From positions 248,001-312,000 of the forward strand of contig CBDCIS010000004.1 of the NCBI GenBank assembly GCA_965217565.1: DNA of 64,000 nt, written 5' to 3'. The stretch comes from CBDCIS01 sp965217565. Lineage in GTDB: Bacteria; Chloroflexota; Dehalococcoidia; Lucifugimonadales; CATOSD01. Positions 27,726-36,705 of the stretch are shown here, in pieces; position 1 is the first letter of the stretch; each line of letters starts with the position of its first letter. Position numbers and translations under genes: made by a program. The notes beneath the pieces were generated by a model that saw only the letters and a program-made list of their open reading frames with translations, did no database searches and was not told where the DNA came from.

Positions 27726-28907
27726 TCACCGCGCTCTTGCCGACGCGTAGTCTTCCCGCGCCCGTGTCATGGCGGCCGCGCGCGCCTCCAGGAGCTCCTC
27801 CTTCTTGCCCTCCGACCACACCTGCGACCTGTCCAGGCTCGCGATAGAACCCTGGAAGTGGGGCATCACGTAGCGCGCCAGAAGCTCGTAGCTGTGCATG
27901 ACCTGCTCCCGCGTGCCCCACTCGGTCGCCTGTATCATGAAGCCGCCGAAGCCGCCGCTCTCCTCGTCGAGCTTCTTTATCGTCGCTATCAGGTCGTCAG
28001 GCGTGCCGACGCACCACGCGCCGCGCTCAGACATGATGTCGATTATCTTGTCCCTGTCGCTGCTGCTGTTCACGTCCAGGTTGAGCTGGTGGCCCAGCGT
28101 CTTCACGAAGTAGTCGTACTGGTAGCGCCCGGCGTTGAAGCGCGCCTGCTCTATGGCCTCCTTCTTCGACTCCGCGAGGTAAACGTGCATCACCAGTCGC
28201 CATTCGTTGCGATCCATGGTATTGCCGTGCTGGGCCGCGGTCTCCTCGGCGATGCTCCAGAACTCCGCGAGGTTGGACGCGATTTCGGCGTCACGCGTTA
28301 CGCTCACCGACAGCACTCCAGCGCCGTGCTTGCCAGCCAACACCATCCCGGAGGGCGACTGCGCCGCCGCCACAGCGATGGGAAAGTGCGGCTTGGTGTA
28401 GGGCCGCAGGTGCAGCTGGGCCTCCACCAGGTTGAACCACTCCGACTCGTAGGTGATTGGCTCCGTTTCGTTCAGCAATCGCATGATGATGGTCATGGCC
28501 TCGTCCATGCGCCGCCGCTGCACGACAGGGTCGATTCCGAGCATCGCTGCGTCGGTGACCAGCGCGCCCGGCCCGACTCCCATCATCGTGCGCCCTCGCG
28601 TGAGGTGGTCCAGCAACACCATGCGGTTGGCTACCATGAGCGGATTGTGGTACGGCAGGCTGATGACGCCCGTACCCAGCCGGATGTTTCTGGTCCGCTC
28701 CGCGGCCGTCGCCATGAACACCTCCGGCGACGCTATAATCTCCCAGCCTGCGCTGTGGTGCTCGCCAATCCAAGCCTCGTCGTAGCCCAGGTAGTCGAGC
28801 CACTGGATAATCTCCAGGTCGCGCTCCAGGGAGAGTGTGGGGTTCTCGCCCTTCCAGTGGAACGGCGCCATGAAGATGCCGAATTTCATTCGTTCTGGAA
28901 GTGTCAT
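27726..28907 (-). CDS. LLM class flavin-dependent monooxygenase
   Basis: A 393-residue luciferase-like (PF00296) TIM-barrel protein using reduced FMN. The opening MKFGIFMAPFHWKGENPTLS, EAWIGEHHSAGWEIIASPEV and RNIRLGTGVISLPYHNPLMVA are standard family segments, and RTMMGVGPGALVTDA is the flavin-contact region. ATG 28907 has AAAAGGATG upstream; a second Met lies six codons later. Such enzymes are expanded in SAR202-type Chloroflexota and often attack recalcitrant organics. The substrate here is unknown. Confidence 0.88.
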   Translation of the reverse strand: MTLPERMKFGIFMAPFHWKGENPTLSLERDLEIIQWLDYLGYDEAWIGEHHSAGWEIIASPEVFMATAAERTRNIRLGTGVISLPYHNPLMVANRMVLLDHLTRGRTMMGVGPGALVTDAAMLGIDPVVQRRRMDEAMTIIMRLLNETEPITYESEWFNLVEAQLHLRPYTKPHFPIAVAAAQSPSGMVLAGKHGAGVLSVSVTRDAEIASNLAEFWSIAEETAAQHGNTMDRNEWRLVMHVYLAESKKEAIEQARFNAGRYQYDYFVKTLGHQLNLDVNSSSDRDKIIDIMSERGAWCVGTPDDLIATIKKLDEESGGFGGFMIQATEWGTREQVMHSYELLARYVMPHFQGSIASLDRSQVWSEGKKEELLEARAAAMTRAREDYASARAR

Positions 28908-28996
28908 GGATACATCCTTTTGTGCTGTGCTTGGGTTTGCCGTGGCGAAACGATTCTAGCACGCCAGTAGTGGACGGGCAACAGCGCGCTGCCGCC

Positions 28997-29809
28997 TCAC
29001 CCTTGTTCCGTGAACAGCCGCGCCGCGTCGTCGAGCCGCATGAACTCCACTCCGGGGAAGTCGCGCATGTAGCGGATGAGGCGCTCCAGCATACGCAGCC
29101 TTCCGGGCCGGCCGATAACGTAGGGGTGCATGGTGAGCACGAAGGCGCGGCCGTAGTCGTAGGCCCCGCTGAATCCGCTCGACCACACCTGGTAAACTTG
29201 CTCAGGGCTGGCCATCGGATTGCGCGCGCCGAGGGCCGGGGAGTAGTTGAAATAGGGTGCGTCGTCCAGTTCCCAGTGCACGGGAATCTCCACAATCTGG
29301 CTCCCGTTGGCGTCAACCAGGTAGGGAATGTCGTTCCCCATCAGGCTCGAGTCGTACAGGAAGCCGTGCTTTGCCAGCAGGGGCAGCGAACGCTCGCTCA
29401 ACTCCCAGCTTGGCGAACGATAGCCAACCGGCCTTTCGCCCGTGATGCGCTCCAGGATGGCGATTCCCCTCGTGAGGACCTCTTCCTCCTTCTCTGCGGT
29501 CAGCGTCGCCGGCGGCTCGTGCATATAGCCGTGGTGGGCTATCTCATGGCCTGACCGCTGGATGTCCAGGACCAACTCCTCGTGCGTCTCCGCCACGTAG
29601 CCCGGAATGTAGAAACTGGCGCGTATTTCGTACTTCTTCAGCAGTTCCAGAATCCTGGGCGCGCCCACGCTGGGGCCGTACTCTCGCATCGACATGAAGC
29701 TCGGCAGCCGAGCCGTGTCCGGATTCTGGTTCAGCGCGCCCGACACGCCGTCCACGTCGAATCCCAGCATCACCACGCATCGAGTGTCCCCAGGCCAAAT
29801 GCCGCTCAT
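28997..29809 (-). CDS. Polysaccharide deacetylase (NodB-type carbohydrate esterase 4)
   Basis: A 270-residue metal-dependent deacetylase. The first metal-binding Asp region is MLGFDVDGVSG, and the H-x3-H metal motif is HEIAHHGYMHE. A substrate-groove segment GYRSPSWELSE follows. No signal peptide is present, so it probably acts on a soluble N-acyl substrate, as in the PuuE/cyclic amidase-like branch, and not on cell-wall glycan. CAGGAGGC precedes the ATG. Confidence 0.85.
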   Translation of the reverse strand: MSGIWPGDTRCVVMLGFDVDGVSGALNQNPDTARLPSFMSMREYGPSVGAPRILELLKKYEIRASFYIPGYVAETHEELVLDIQRSGHEIAHHGYMHEPPATLTAEKEEEVLTRGIAILERITGERPVGYRSPSWELSERSLPLLAKHGFLYDSSLMGNDIPYLVDANGSQIVEIPVHWELDDAPYFNYSPALGARNPMASPEQVYQVWSSGFSGAYDYGRAFVLTMHPYVIGRPGRLRMLERLIRYMRDFPGVEFMRLDDAARLFTEQG

Positions 29810-30041
29810 GCCATGCCTCCTGGTTCAGTCTGATAGCCAACGAAGGCCATTGTCTCACACATTCGGCGGCAAGTCATTGCGAGGCTAGTCAGAGTCAGAG
29901 CCTTTTCAAAGCGCGATTGCGCTCGTCACATAGGCCGTGGAGCCGCCTCATCGCTCCCCCTTCCTTAACGCTGACAAGGGTAGGTAAATGTTGTTTCGTA
30001 GCCACAGGCCATAGCTGAGCATCGCAATTGCGGCCAACGTA

Positions 30042-30159
30042 TGTCATTCCGAGTGAGCGTAGCGAACCGAGGAATCCCAAGTTCTTGTAGTGCAGATGAC
30101 TCTGGATTGCCGAGCGCCTAGCCACTTCGTGGGTTCCTCGGCTACGCTCGGAATGACAT
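30042..30159. repeat. Inverted pair of CATTCCGAGCG repeats
   Basis: 30042-30077 reads TGTCATTCCGAGTGAGCGTA with a GAGGAATCC tail, and 30132-30159 reads GGTTCCTCGGCTACGCTCGG followed by AATGACAT. The two are near complements about 55 bases apart and could pair in RNA or single-stranded DNA. A diverged third copy lies at 6001-6026. Confidence 0.75.
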
Positions 30160-30181
30160 GGGCCAGGGCCTTTCCAAAGTT

Positions 30182-30272
30182 CCCTCTCCCCTTCGTGGGA
30201 GAGGGTGAGGGAGCGTTGGCCCCGTGCAAGTCTGTCACCCTCATCCTAACCTTCTCCCATCAAGGGAGAAGG
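30182..30272. repeat. Two short palindromes of the CCCTCTCCC type
   Basis: CCCTCTCCC at 30182-30190 pairs with GGGAGAGGG at 30197-30205. CCTTCTCCC at 30250-30258 pairs with GGGAGAAGG at 30264-30272. This is a common intergenic repeat type in GC-rich bacteria. Confidence 0.6.
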
Positions 30273-30700
30273 GACTTTCGAGACACTTCTTATGACGTTT
30301 GTGACGACTTTGAAAAGGCCCTGGGCCTCATCCTGCGCCTCTTGACATCCGACGAACGCCCGTGCTACTATGGCTTCACTCAGACCAGTGGCAATCCACA
30401 TTCACCCCATGCCACGCCGGCATGACAACAGGTTACATCTCCTTGCCAACGCCAAACTTTCAAAAGGAACCCCCGGCTTCCAGAATCCCGAAGGCGACAA
30501 AATGCACAAATCCTCTGAGGGCTCAGCTACGAAATGTCACGATATGTCACGATATGTCGCACTTGGCGAATCAACTCTTCCAGGCACGCAGGCAATTCGC
30601 CGCACACTCTGTTTCCCCCTCCCTTGACGGTGTACAGACTGGGGAGATGGGAACATCTGCCTTCAACACTGAAAAGGCCGTGTTCCGACAAACTCATCTG

Positions 30701-30729
30701 CTGACAAACCCTTCCACAGCCGCTATAGT
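30701..30729 (+). promoter_or_regulatory. Predicted promoter of the ggt gene
   Basis: CTGACA (30701-30706) and TATAGT (30724-30729) with 17-base spacing, 43 bases before the ATG, which has an AAGGAG ribosome site. Confidence 0.5.
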
Positions 30730-30772
30730 AGGCGAAGCAACCCCAACACACGCCAGTTAAGGAGAATGACCG

Positions 30773-32575
30773 ATGACAACCTCCCCGCAACTCTACACGC
30801 TGGAGCAGGGCGACCCTGAGCGTCCGCCCACCAGCCGTCCCGTCGTCTATGCGACGCAGGGAGTTATCTCCAGCGGCCACTACCTGACCTCGATGGCCGG
30901 CATGAGAATGCTGCTTACTGGAGGCAACGCATTCGACGCGATCGTCGCGGCGGGTTTCGCGGCTGCCGTAGTTGAGCCAATCGCGTCCTACTCGCTGGCC
31001 GCGGAGGGCGTCTTCATGCTCTACCATGCGGAGAGTGGCGACCTGTTGTCGCTGAGCGGGCAGGGAACCGCGCCGGGCAAGGCCACTATCGACTTCTACA
31101 GGTCGCGCGGTCTGGACGAGATTCCCACAGGTCCAGGGCCGCAGGCGCACCTGTCCTTCACAGTGCCGGGCATCGTGGACGCCCTTCTGTCGCTGCTCGA
31201 ACGTTACGGCACGAGAACCCTCAGCGAAGCGCTCGCTCCCTCGATCCACTACGCCGAGCGCGGCATCCCCAATTACGAGTATATGCTCGAACGAATGAAA
31301 AACGCCTCCACGAAAGAGCAGTTCGACCTCTACCCGCCCGGTGGAAGCGCCGTCTTCTACGACGATGGCGAAACGCCGAGTCCAGGCTCTCTGCTGGTTC
31401 AGCCGGGCCTGGCCGATGTGTTCAAGGGAATGGTCGCGGCTGAAAGCGGCGCGCCGGGGCATCGGCGGGACGGCGTCCGGGCCGCGCGAGACGCCTTCTA
31501 CACCGGCGACATCGCCCGCACAATCGTTGATTGCGCCCAGCGCGTCGGCGGCATCCTCAGCCTCGATGACCTAGCGGGCTATCGCGCCGAGTACGAGGAG
31601 CCGCTGAGCACGAGTTTCATAGGGCACGACGTCTACGGCCAGTCAACCTGGACTCAGGGCGCGGTGCTCATGCAGACGCTGAACATCGTCGAGCGTTTCG
31701 ACCTCAAGGCCATGGGCCACAACTCCACCGCATACGTCCATACAGTCACCGAGGCTCTGAAGCTCGCGCTTGCGGATAGGGAGGTGTACTACGGCGACCC
31801 CAACTTCTCCGCCGTACCCATCGATGGCCTGCTCTCGAAGGAGTACGCTGCCGAACGCGCCGCGCTGATCGACCCCGGCAAGGCCACTCCAGATCTGCCT
31901 CCCGCCGGCGACCCTTGGCGCTATTCGAGGACTCCCAGGCCGCAGACGCTCGCGTCGGCTCCCGCGGGCGTTTCCGGCAACGGCGCAAGCGACGATAGCG
32001 GTACTACTCATGTGGCCGCGCTCGACCGCGATGGCAACATGGTGTGCGCAACACCCAGCGGTGGAGGCTTCGCCAAGTCCGTCTATTTCCCTGAGATAGG
32101 CTGCGCCCCGAGTACGCGCATGGAGATGCTCAATTTCCAGGAGGGCCATCCCAACGAGCTCAAGCCCAACAAGCGGCCCAGGACGACGCTCGTGAACTAC
32201 ATCGTGGCTCGGAACGGTCAGCCGTTGATGACGGTCGGCTGCCCAGGAGGCGACCACCAGGCGCAGGCCAACGTGCAACTGATACTGAATACGCTGGTGT
32301 TCGGCATGAACCCGCAGCAGGCCATCGAAGCGCCGCGCTTCGCCACCGACAGCGCGGTCAACTCCTTCTATCCTCACACTCACTACCCCGGCCAGCTATC
32401 CCTGGAGCAGGGTTTATCGGCGGAAACGGCCGCGGCCCTCGATGCGTTGGGTCATCGGACCAAGCAGAGCGCGGTATGCGGAATGGGCGCGACAGTAGCC
32501 CGCCGAGACCCCAACACCGGCGTCCTGAGCACGGGCGGCGACCCAAGAAGAGCCTGCTACGCCATAGGCTGGTAG
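30773..32575 (+). CDS. ggt: Gamma-glutamyltransferase
   Basis: A 600-residue N-terminal-nucleophile hydrolase that cleaves gamma-glutamyl bonds (glutathione and similar). The self-processing site and nucleophile are in DSGTTHVAALD (T411 the likely new N-terminus). GGNAFDAIVAAGFAAAVVEP near residue 50 and PNKRPRTTLVNYIV downstream are family features. No signal peptide is seen, whereas many homologues are exported, so it may be cytoplasmic or a divergent GGT-like acylase. It is convergent with the enolase-superfamily gene. Confidence 0.88.
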   Translation: MTTSPQLYTLEQGDPERPPTSRPVVYATQGVISSGHYLTSMAGMRMLLTGGNAFDAIVAAGFAAAVVEPIASYSLAAEGVFMLYHAESGDLLSLSGQGTAPGKATIDFYRSRGLDEIPTGPGPQAHLSFTVPGIVDALLSLLERYGTRTLSEALAPSIHYAERGIPNYEYMLERMKNASTKEQFDLYPPGGSAVFYDDGETPSPGSLLVQPGLADVFKGMVAAESGAPGHRRDGVRAARDAFYTGDIARTIVDCAQRVGGILSLDDLAGYRAEYEEPLSTSFIGHDVYGQSTWTQGAVLMQTLNIVERFDLKAMGHNSTAYVHTVTEALKLALADREVYYGDPNFSAVPIDGLLSKEYAAERAALIDPGKATPDLPPAGDPWRYSRTPRPQTLASAPAGVSGNGASDDSGTTHVAALDRDGNMVCATPSGGGFAKSVYFPEIGCAPSTRMEMLNFQEGHPNELKPNKRPRTTLVNYIVARNGQPLMTVGCPGGDHQAQANVQLILNTLVFGMNPQQAIEAPRFATDSAVNSFYPHTHYPGQLSLEQGLSAETAAALDALGHRTKQSAVCGMGATVARRDPNTGVLSTGGDPRRACYAIGW

Positions 32576-32607
32576 GCTTGCGGGAGCGCTATGCCCACCT
32601 TAGCCCG

Positions 32608-32650
32608 CCCCCATAGAGGAGGAAGTTAGCTGCTTCCCCCTCTATGGGGG
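32608..32650. terminator. Hairpin between convergent ggt and the enolase-superfamily gene
   Basis: CCCCCATAGAGG and AGGAAG (32608-32625) pair with CTTCC and CCTCTATGGGGG (32633-32650) around a 7-base loop, an 18-base stem with about one mismatch. It may terminate both convergent genes. No T tract follows, so it could instead be a repeat element. Confidence 0.5.
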
Positions 32651-32699
32651 AAGGTGATAGCATCCTCAATCGCAACACCGAGACACTGAAAACCTAAAA

Positions 32700-33812
32700 C
32701 TACCTCCCCACCGCCCATCGCTCCACCGCGTACGGGTCCAGTTCGAGGCCAAGCCCCGGCTTGTCCGGGAACGGCGACCACATCCCGCCCCTCTGCTGGG
32801 GAAACTCCGTGTACCACACCCTGTCGCCCTCCAGCCCGGTGTTCATGTATTCGACCACCTTCAGGTTAGGCGTGGCGCAGGCCAGGTGTAGATGAACAAG
32901 CTGCACGGCGTGGGGCGCGACGGGAAGATTGAAGGCGTGGGCCAGGTGCGCCACCTTCATCCACTCCGTGACGCCGCCCACTCGTCCTACGTCGGGCTGC
33001 ACGATGTCCGCGCCGCCCGCCGCGATGAGATCTCGGAAGCCGTGCTTGGTGTACTCATGCTCGCCGGTGGCTATCGGGATGCTGCTGGCGCGCCTGATTT
33101 CGGCGAGGCCGCTGATGTCGTCGGCAAGCACCGGTTCCTCGAACCAGCCCACCTGGAACTGCTCGAACTCCCGTGCCATGTAGATAGCCTGCTTGGCGTA
33201 GTAACCGTTGTTGGCGTCAACGTAAATCGCCACGTCGTCGCCCAAAGCCTTGCGAACCGCGGCGAGCCGCTGCAGGTCTTCACGCTCCGACCTCCCGAAG
33301 TCCTTGCCAACCTTCATCTTCACTCGCGCGATGCCCTGCTCCACGTACCCCGCCATCTCCTCGATCAGCTCCTCCTGGCTGAAGTTCGTCCAGCCGCCGC
33401 TGCCGTATATCGGCACCGAGTCGGTGAAAGGCCCCAGCAGCCGGTACAGGGGCAGCCCAACGACTTTCGCCTTCAAGTCCCAAAGCCCGATGTCAACCGC
33501 CGACAGCGCGCAGAACGCGACTCCCTTGCGCCCGTAGCCGCGCACACGCCAGAACATCTCGTGCCACAGCCTCTCGATTTCCAACGGGTCCTGGCCGATG
33601 AGCGCGTCCCTCAGGTCCGCCTCGACCACCTGGCGAACACCCGGCGAACCCTGCCCAATGCCCAGACCCTCGAAGCCCTCGTCTGTGTAGATATGGACGA
33701 AAAGCTGTCCGCGCCCGCCCGCGTTGGGGCCGGGCGGAAATATAGTCGCGTCCTGGATAGGCTTGGTATGAGGGTAGAAAAGCGCCGTGGTCGAAACGTC
33801 GGTGATTCTCAT
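32700..33812 (-). CDS. Mandelate racemase/muconate lactonizing enzyme family (enolase superfamily) protein
   Basis: A 370-residue sugar-acid dehydratase or racemase-type protein. The KxK base is in RVKMKVGKD, and the metal ligands are in IYVDANNGYY (D), GWFEEPV (E) and ATGEHEYT (E). A His in PVAPHAVQLVHLHLA matches the second base of the mandelate racemase subgroup. ATG 33812 (MRITDVSTTALFY) is chosen over 33836, with AGGAG 10 bases upstream. Substrate unknown; sugar acids are the usual type. Confidence 0.88.
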   Translation of the reverse strand: MRITDVSTTALFYPHTKPIQDATIFPPGPNAGGRGQLFVHIYTDEGFEGLGIGQGSPGVRQVVEADLRDALIGQDPLEIERLWHEMFWRVRGYGRKGVAFCALSAVDIGLWDLKAKVVGLPLYRLLGPFTDSVPIYGSGGWTNFSQEELIEEMAGYVEQGIARVKMKVGKDFGRSEREDLQRLAAVRKALGDDVAIYVDANNGYYAKQAIYMAREFEQFQVGWFEEPVLADDISGLAEIRRASSIPIATGEHEYTKHGFRDLIAAGGADIVQPDVGRVGGVTEWMKVAHLAHAFNLPVAPHAVQLVHLHLACATPNLKVVEYMNTGLEGDRVWYTEFPQQRGGMWSPFPDKPGLGLELDPYAVERWAVGR

Positions 33813-33915
33813 GTCATGGGGTCTCCTGGCGCGCAAACTGAGGCTCGCTCTGAAGCCGGAGGCTAGAGCAATCGGAGTCTAGCGCAACGCAATAGAAGGG
33901 TCAAGAAAAACCGTA

Positions 33916-34614
33916 CTATCGGCAGTCAACCGTAGGAGCGACCGGCTGGTCGCCCCTACGCCAGCCCAAGCGCTCCAGCAGCTCCCCTAACGGCACTTCC
34001 GACAGCGAACTGAGCCGCGCATCGGCGCGCTCCAAGCGCATCCCCCTGGTCATCTCGTTGGGCACGACTACGCAGAACAGCCCCGCGCGTTTAGCCGCCA
34101 CTACGCCGTTGGCTGAGTCCTCGATAGCCAGCGCGTTGCCCGGCGACACCCCCAGGTGGGTCGCCGACGCGAGATACAGTTCCGGGTCCGGCTTGACCCT
34201 GGACACGTCATCCGCGCTCTTGACCGAAGCGAAGTGCTGGAAAAGCTCTCTTTTGCGCAGGTGGCCCTCCACCCAGTCGCGAGATGAACTCGAAGCCACG
34301 CCCAGTTTCAAGCCAAGCTGCCTGGCTTCGAGCAGGTAGTCCATCACACCGGGCAGTAGAGGCTCTGCCTCGACCAGTTCCAGGTATCGCCGCCGCCGCT
34401 CCTGTCTCACCCTCTCGCGGTCAACGGGCCGCCCTGTCAGTTCCTCGAGGTGCGCCAGCGTGTCGAAGTTGTCGCCGCCTCCAATGTACCGCGACCAGAG
34501 AGACCTCTGAAGTTCGACGGCAAACGATTGATAGGTCTCCAGCCAACTCTGGTAATCCGGGGTCTCTGTATCTATGATCGTTCCGTCGAAGTCCAGAATA
34601 AGGGCCTCTATCAT
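33916..34614 (-). CDS. HAD-family phosphatase/phosphoglucomutase-like
   Basis: A 232-residue haloacid dehalogenase-like protein. The nucleophile motif is LILDFDGTIIDTE (D9/D11), with motif II in GVASSSSRDWVEGHL, motif III Lys in SRVKPDPELYLASATHLG and motif IV in ALAIEDSANGVVAAKRAG. The C1-type cap follows the nucleophile. Beta-phosphoglucomutase-like proteins share this form. Its last residues (GDQPVAPTVDCR) are encoded by a palindromic repeat. A GGAGG site lies 11 bases before the ATG. Confidence 0.85.
   Translation of the reverse strand: MIEALILDFDGTIIDTETPDYQSWLETYQSFAVELQRSLWSRYIGGGDNFDTLAHLEELTGRPVDRERVRQERRRRYLELVEAEPLLPGVMDYLLEARQLGLKLGVASSSSRDWVEGHLRKRELFQHFASVKSADDVSRVKPDPELYLASATHLGVSPGNALAIEDSANGVVAAKRAGLFCVVVPNEMTRGMRLERADARLSSLSEVPLGELLERLGWRRGDQPVAPTVDCR
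33931..33960. repeat. GTAGG(A/G)GCGACC-type palindrome at the 3' end of the HAD gene
   Basis: CGTAGGAGCGACC pairs with GGTCGCCCCTACG with one or two mismatches. It lies inside the last codons of the HAD gene, so the repeat has been read into protein. Confidence 0.65.
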
Positions 34615-34737
34615 GTATATTTGGCCTCCGCTGACCTGGATTAAGCTACACCTGCGGGCTGTTTTGCGATACGCTTGACTGCCACCGGCACCACAGCGCC
34701 GGTTGTTTGCTTATGCTGGAGGGCAAGGGTGAGTCAG

Positions 34738-35661
34738 ATGCGAGAGTTCATGCTTCGGGTTATAGTCCTTGCTTTGGGAGTGGCGACAATCGCGGCGTGC
34801 GGTGGCTCTGAACCCGCGCCGACGCCCACCGTTGCGCCTACACCGACGTCCATCGCTGCGCCCACGCCGGTGCCCACCGCGACGGCAACACCTGCGCCGT
34901 CACCGACCCCGGCGCCCACCGCGACGGCCGTGGCCGTGCCCACGCGGGTTCCGACTCAAGCCCCGACGGCCGCCCCAGCCACCCCAACCGGCGCGCCCAC
35001 GTCCCAGCCAGATCGGCCAGGGGAGCTATCGGCGCAGGACATCCTGGACGCCTCTTTCATCGCTATGTCCGAGGCCGAGTCATTTCACTTCAAGATGGAT
35101 GCCCGAGTCACGCTTCCCCTTGACGACGACGACGGAGAACTGCCTATCAGCTTTGAAGGCAATTTCCAAGCCCCCGACCGCATGCGCGGCATCCTCTCAC
35201 TATCCCTGGGTTTCTTCAAAATCGAGACCGAAACCATCCTAATCGGAAACACCACCTTCATAAAGAATCCTGAGTCCGACGAATGGGAGGTTGGCGCCGA
35301 TGTGGGCGAGGCTATCCCAGGATTCAAGGCATTGATCTTGCCGGAAAGCGCGGCCACCCAGAACCTCCAGCCCGTGCTGTCGGGCGTAGTTACTCTGGAC
35401 GGCAGTCCCGCCTACCTGCTAAAGGTCACGCTTCCCCAAGACGTGTTCGGTGGAGAGGGACTCGCAGGAGAAGCCGACTTCTGGGTAGGCGTGAACGACT
35501 TCAGGATCAGGCAGATCGTGGCGGAGGGAGAGGCGGCGCTCGATGCGGTCGCCATGCCCTCTGGGGGCTCGGCCTCCGGAGGCGATGCCCTTCTTACCAT
35601 GACGCTAACGCTGACCAACTACGACGAGCCTGTGGAAATCGAAGCTCCAGACGTTTCTTGA
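34738..35661 (+). CDS. Lipoprotein with LppX/LprG-like (LolA-fold) domain
   Basis: A 307-residue predicted lipoprotein. The signal peptide MLRVIVLALGVATIAAC ends in a lipobox (TIAAC, lipidated Cys near residue 20). A Thr/Pro/Ala-rich linker (about residues 25-95) gives repetitive DNA. The C-terminal domain (AESFHFKMDARVTLP, FQAPDRMRGI, VTLDGSPAYLLKVTLP) resembles the LppX/LprAFG lipid-binding fold. ATG 34738 is preferred to an upstream frame extension because a signal peptide follows it directly. Role in lipid trafficking is inference only. Confidence 0.8.
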   Translation: MREFMLRVIVLALGVATIAACGGSEPAPTPTVAPTPTSIAAPTPVPTATATPAPSPTPAPTATAVAVPTRVPTQAPTAAPATPTGAPTSQPDRPGELSAQDILDASFIAMSEAESFHFKMDARVTLPLDDDDGELPISFEGNFQAPDRMRGILSLSLGFFKIETETILIGNTTFIKNPESDEWEVGADVGEAIPGFKALILPESAATQNLQPVLSGVVTLDGSPAYLLKVTLPQDVFGGEGLAGEADFWVGVNDFRIRQIVAEGEAALDAVAMPSGGSASGGDALLTMTLTLTNYDEPVEIEAPDVS

Positions 35662-35822
35662 GCCGCCAATGTCAACCTCGGGCGGACGCTTGGTCGTAAC
35701 TGTTCAGACTCGATGGGAGGTGCTTCGCTCGCCCCTCCTTTGACGGGCGGGGGTTAGGGGGTGGGGGCTCGCGCTCGCGGTGCGGTAAGGTAATCCCGTC
35801 GGCTGCCCTGAAGTCTGAACAG

Positions 35823-36233
35823 CTACGCTTGCTCGGCCTCCCCGACGGCCTCTCGAATGAACGAGATTATCTCTGAGGTCGTCGTGCCGGGGCCGAACAC
35901 TCCCCTGATGCCCATCTCCTCCAGCACGGCGCGGTCGTCCTCCGGGATGATGCCGCCCGCCACCAGCACCACGTCCCGCATGTCGTTCGCTTCCAGGCCC
36001 TCTACTATCTGGGGGAACAGCTCCATGTGCGCGCCGGAGAGGATGCTCAGGCCGATGACCTTCACGTCCTCCTGAAGCGCCGCCTCCACGATCATCTGCG
36101 GAGTCTGTCGAATGCCGGTGTAGATGACCTCCATCCCATCGTCGCGTAACGCGCGCGCGATTATCTTCGCGCCGCGGTCGTGTCCGTCCAGCCCCGGCTT
36201 GGCCACCAATACGCGAATAACATCCGTCGTCAT
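35823..36233 (-). CDS. Methylmalonyl-CoA mutase, B12-binding (small) subunit
   Basis: A 136-residue stand-alone cobalamin-binding domain. AKPGLDGHDRGAKIIAR contains the D-x-H-x-x-G motif whose His ligates cobalt, followed by LSILSGAHMELFPQIVE and VLVAGGIIPEDD. It completes the mutase whose catalytic large subunit is encoded at 37999. GAGGAGG and the ATG lie 5 bases after the epimerase stop, so it is the last gene of the operon. Confidence 0.93.
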   Translation of the reverse strand: MTTDVIRVLVAKPGLDGHDRGAKIIARALRDDGMEVIYTGIRQTPQMIVEAALQEDVKVIGLSILSGAHMELFPQIVEGLEANDMRDVVLVAGGIIPEDDRAVLEEMGIRGVFGPGTTTSEIISFIREAVGEAEQA

Positions 36234-36238
36234 CGTGG

Positions 36239-36670
36239 CTACCTCCTCGCTGTGTCCTGCTCTACGAGCTCGATGAGCACGCCGCGCGTCGAGCGAGGGT
36301 GCAGGAACGCTATCATTCCGGACAGCCCTTCTCGCGGCGCGGTGTCGATCAGGTCGATGCCTTTCGTCGCGAGCCGGTCGAGCGTACCCTGGATGTCCTC
36401 CACCTCGAAGGCGACATGGTGCACGCCCTCGCCGCGTCGTTCGATGAACCGCGCGACGCCGCCACCAACCTCCGTGGGCTGTATGAACTCCAACTGCGAA
36501 CCGCCCACGCGAACCAGCGCGGCCTTCACACCCTGGTCCGGCAGGTCCTCGACCTCCGCGCCGCTAGTTCCGAACACGTCGCGGTAGAACGCCAGCGTAT
36601 CCTCGATGTCGTTCACCGCAATGCACACATGGTTTAGATGCCTGGCCGTACAAGCAGGACGATCACTCAT
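36239..36670 (-). CDS. mce: Methylmalonyl-CoA epimerase
   Basis: A 143-residue VOC-fold enzyme that converts (S)- to (R)-methylmalonyl-CoA. The segments LNHVCIAVNDIEDTLAFYRD, GGSQLEFIQPTEVGG, EGVHHVAFEVEDI and RSTRGVLIELVE carry the expected metal ligands (H near 13, E near 57, H near 84, E near 134). Starts at ATG with AAGAGG. The mutase subunit and acyl-CoA dehydrogenase neighbours confirm the role. Confidence 0.92.
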   Translation of the reverse strand: MSDRPACTARHLNHVCIAVNDIEDTLAFYRDVFGTSGAEVEDLPDQGVKAALVRVGGSQLEFIQPTEVGGGVARFIERRGEGVHHVAFEVEDIQGTLDRLATKGIDLIDTAPREGLSGMIAFLHPRSTRGVLIELVEQDTARR

Positions 36671-36705
36671 TCCAAAAACCTCTTGCTGTCAAGTGTCTCT
36701 ACACC

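Larger units (their letters stand above)
29810..30700. other. Long non-coding gap with repeat clusters
   Basis: Nearly 900 bases without a convincing gene. It holds an inverted pair of CATTCCGAGCG-type repeats (30042-30077 and 30132-30159), two purine/pyrimidine hairpins (30182-30205 and 30250-30272) and a short direct repeat ATGTCACGAT at about 30533-30555. Predicted small frames show no family resemblance. Confidence 0.6.
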
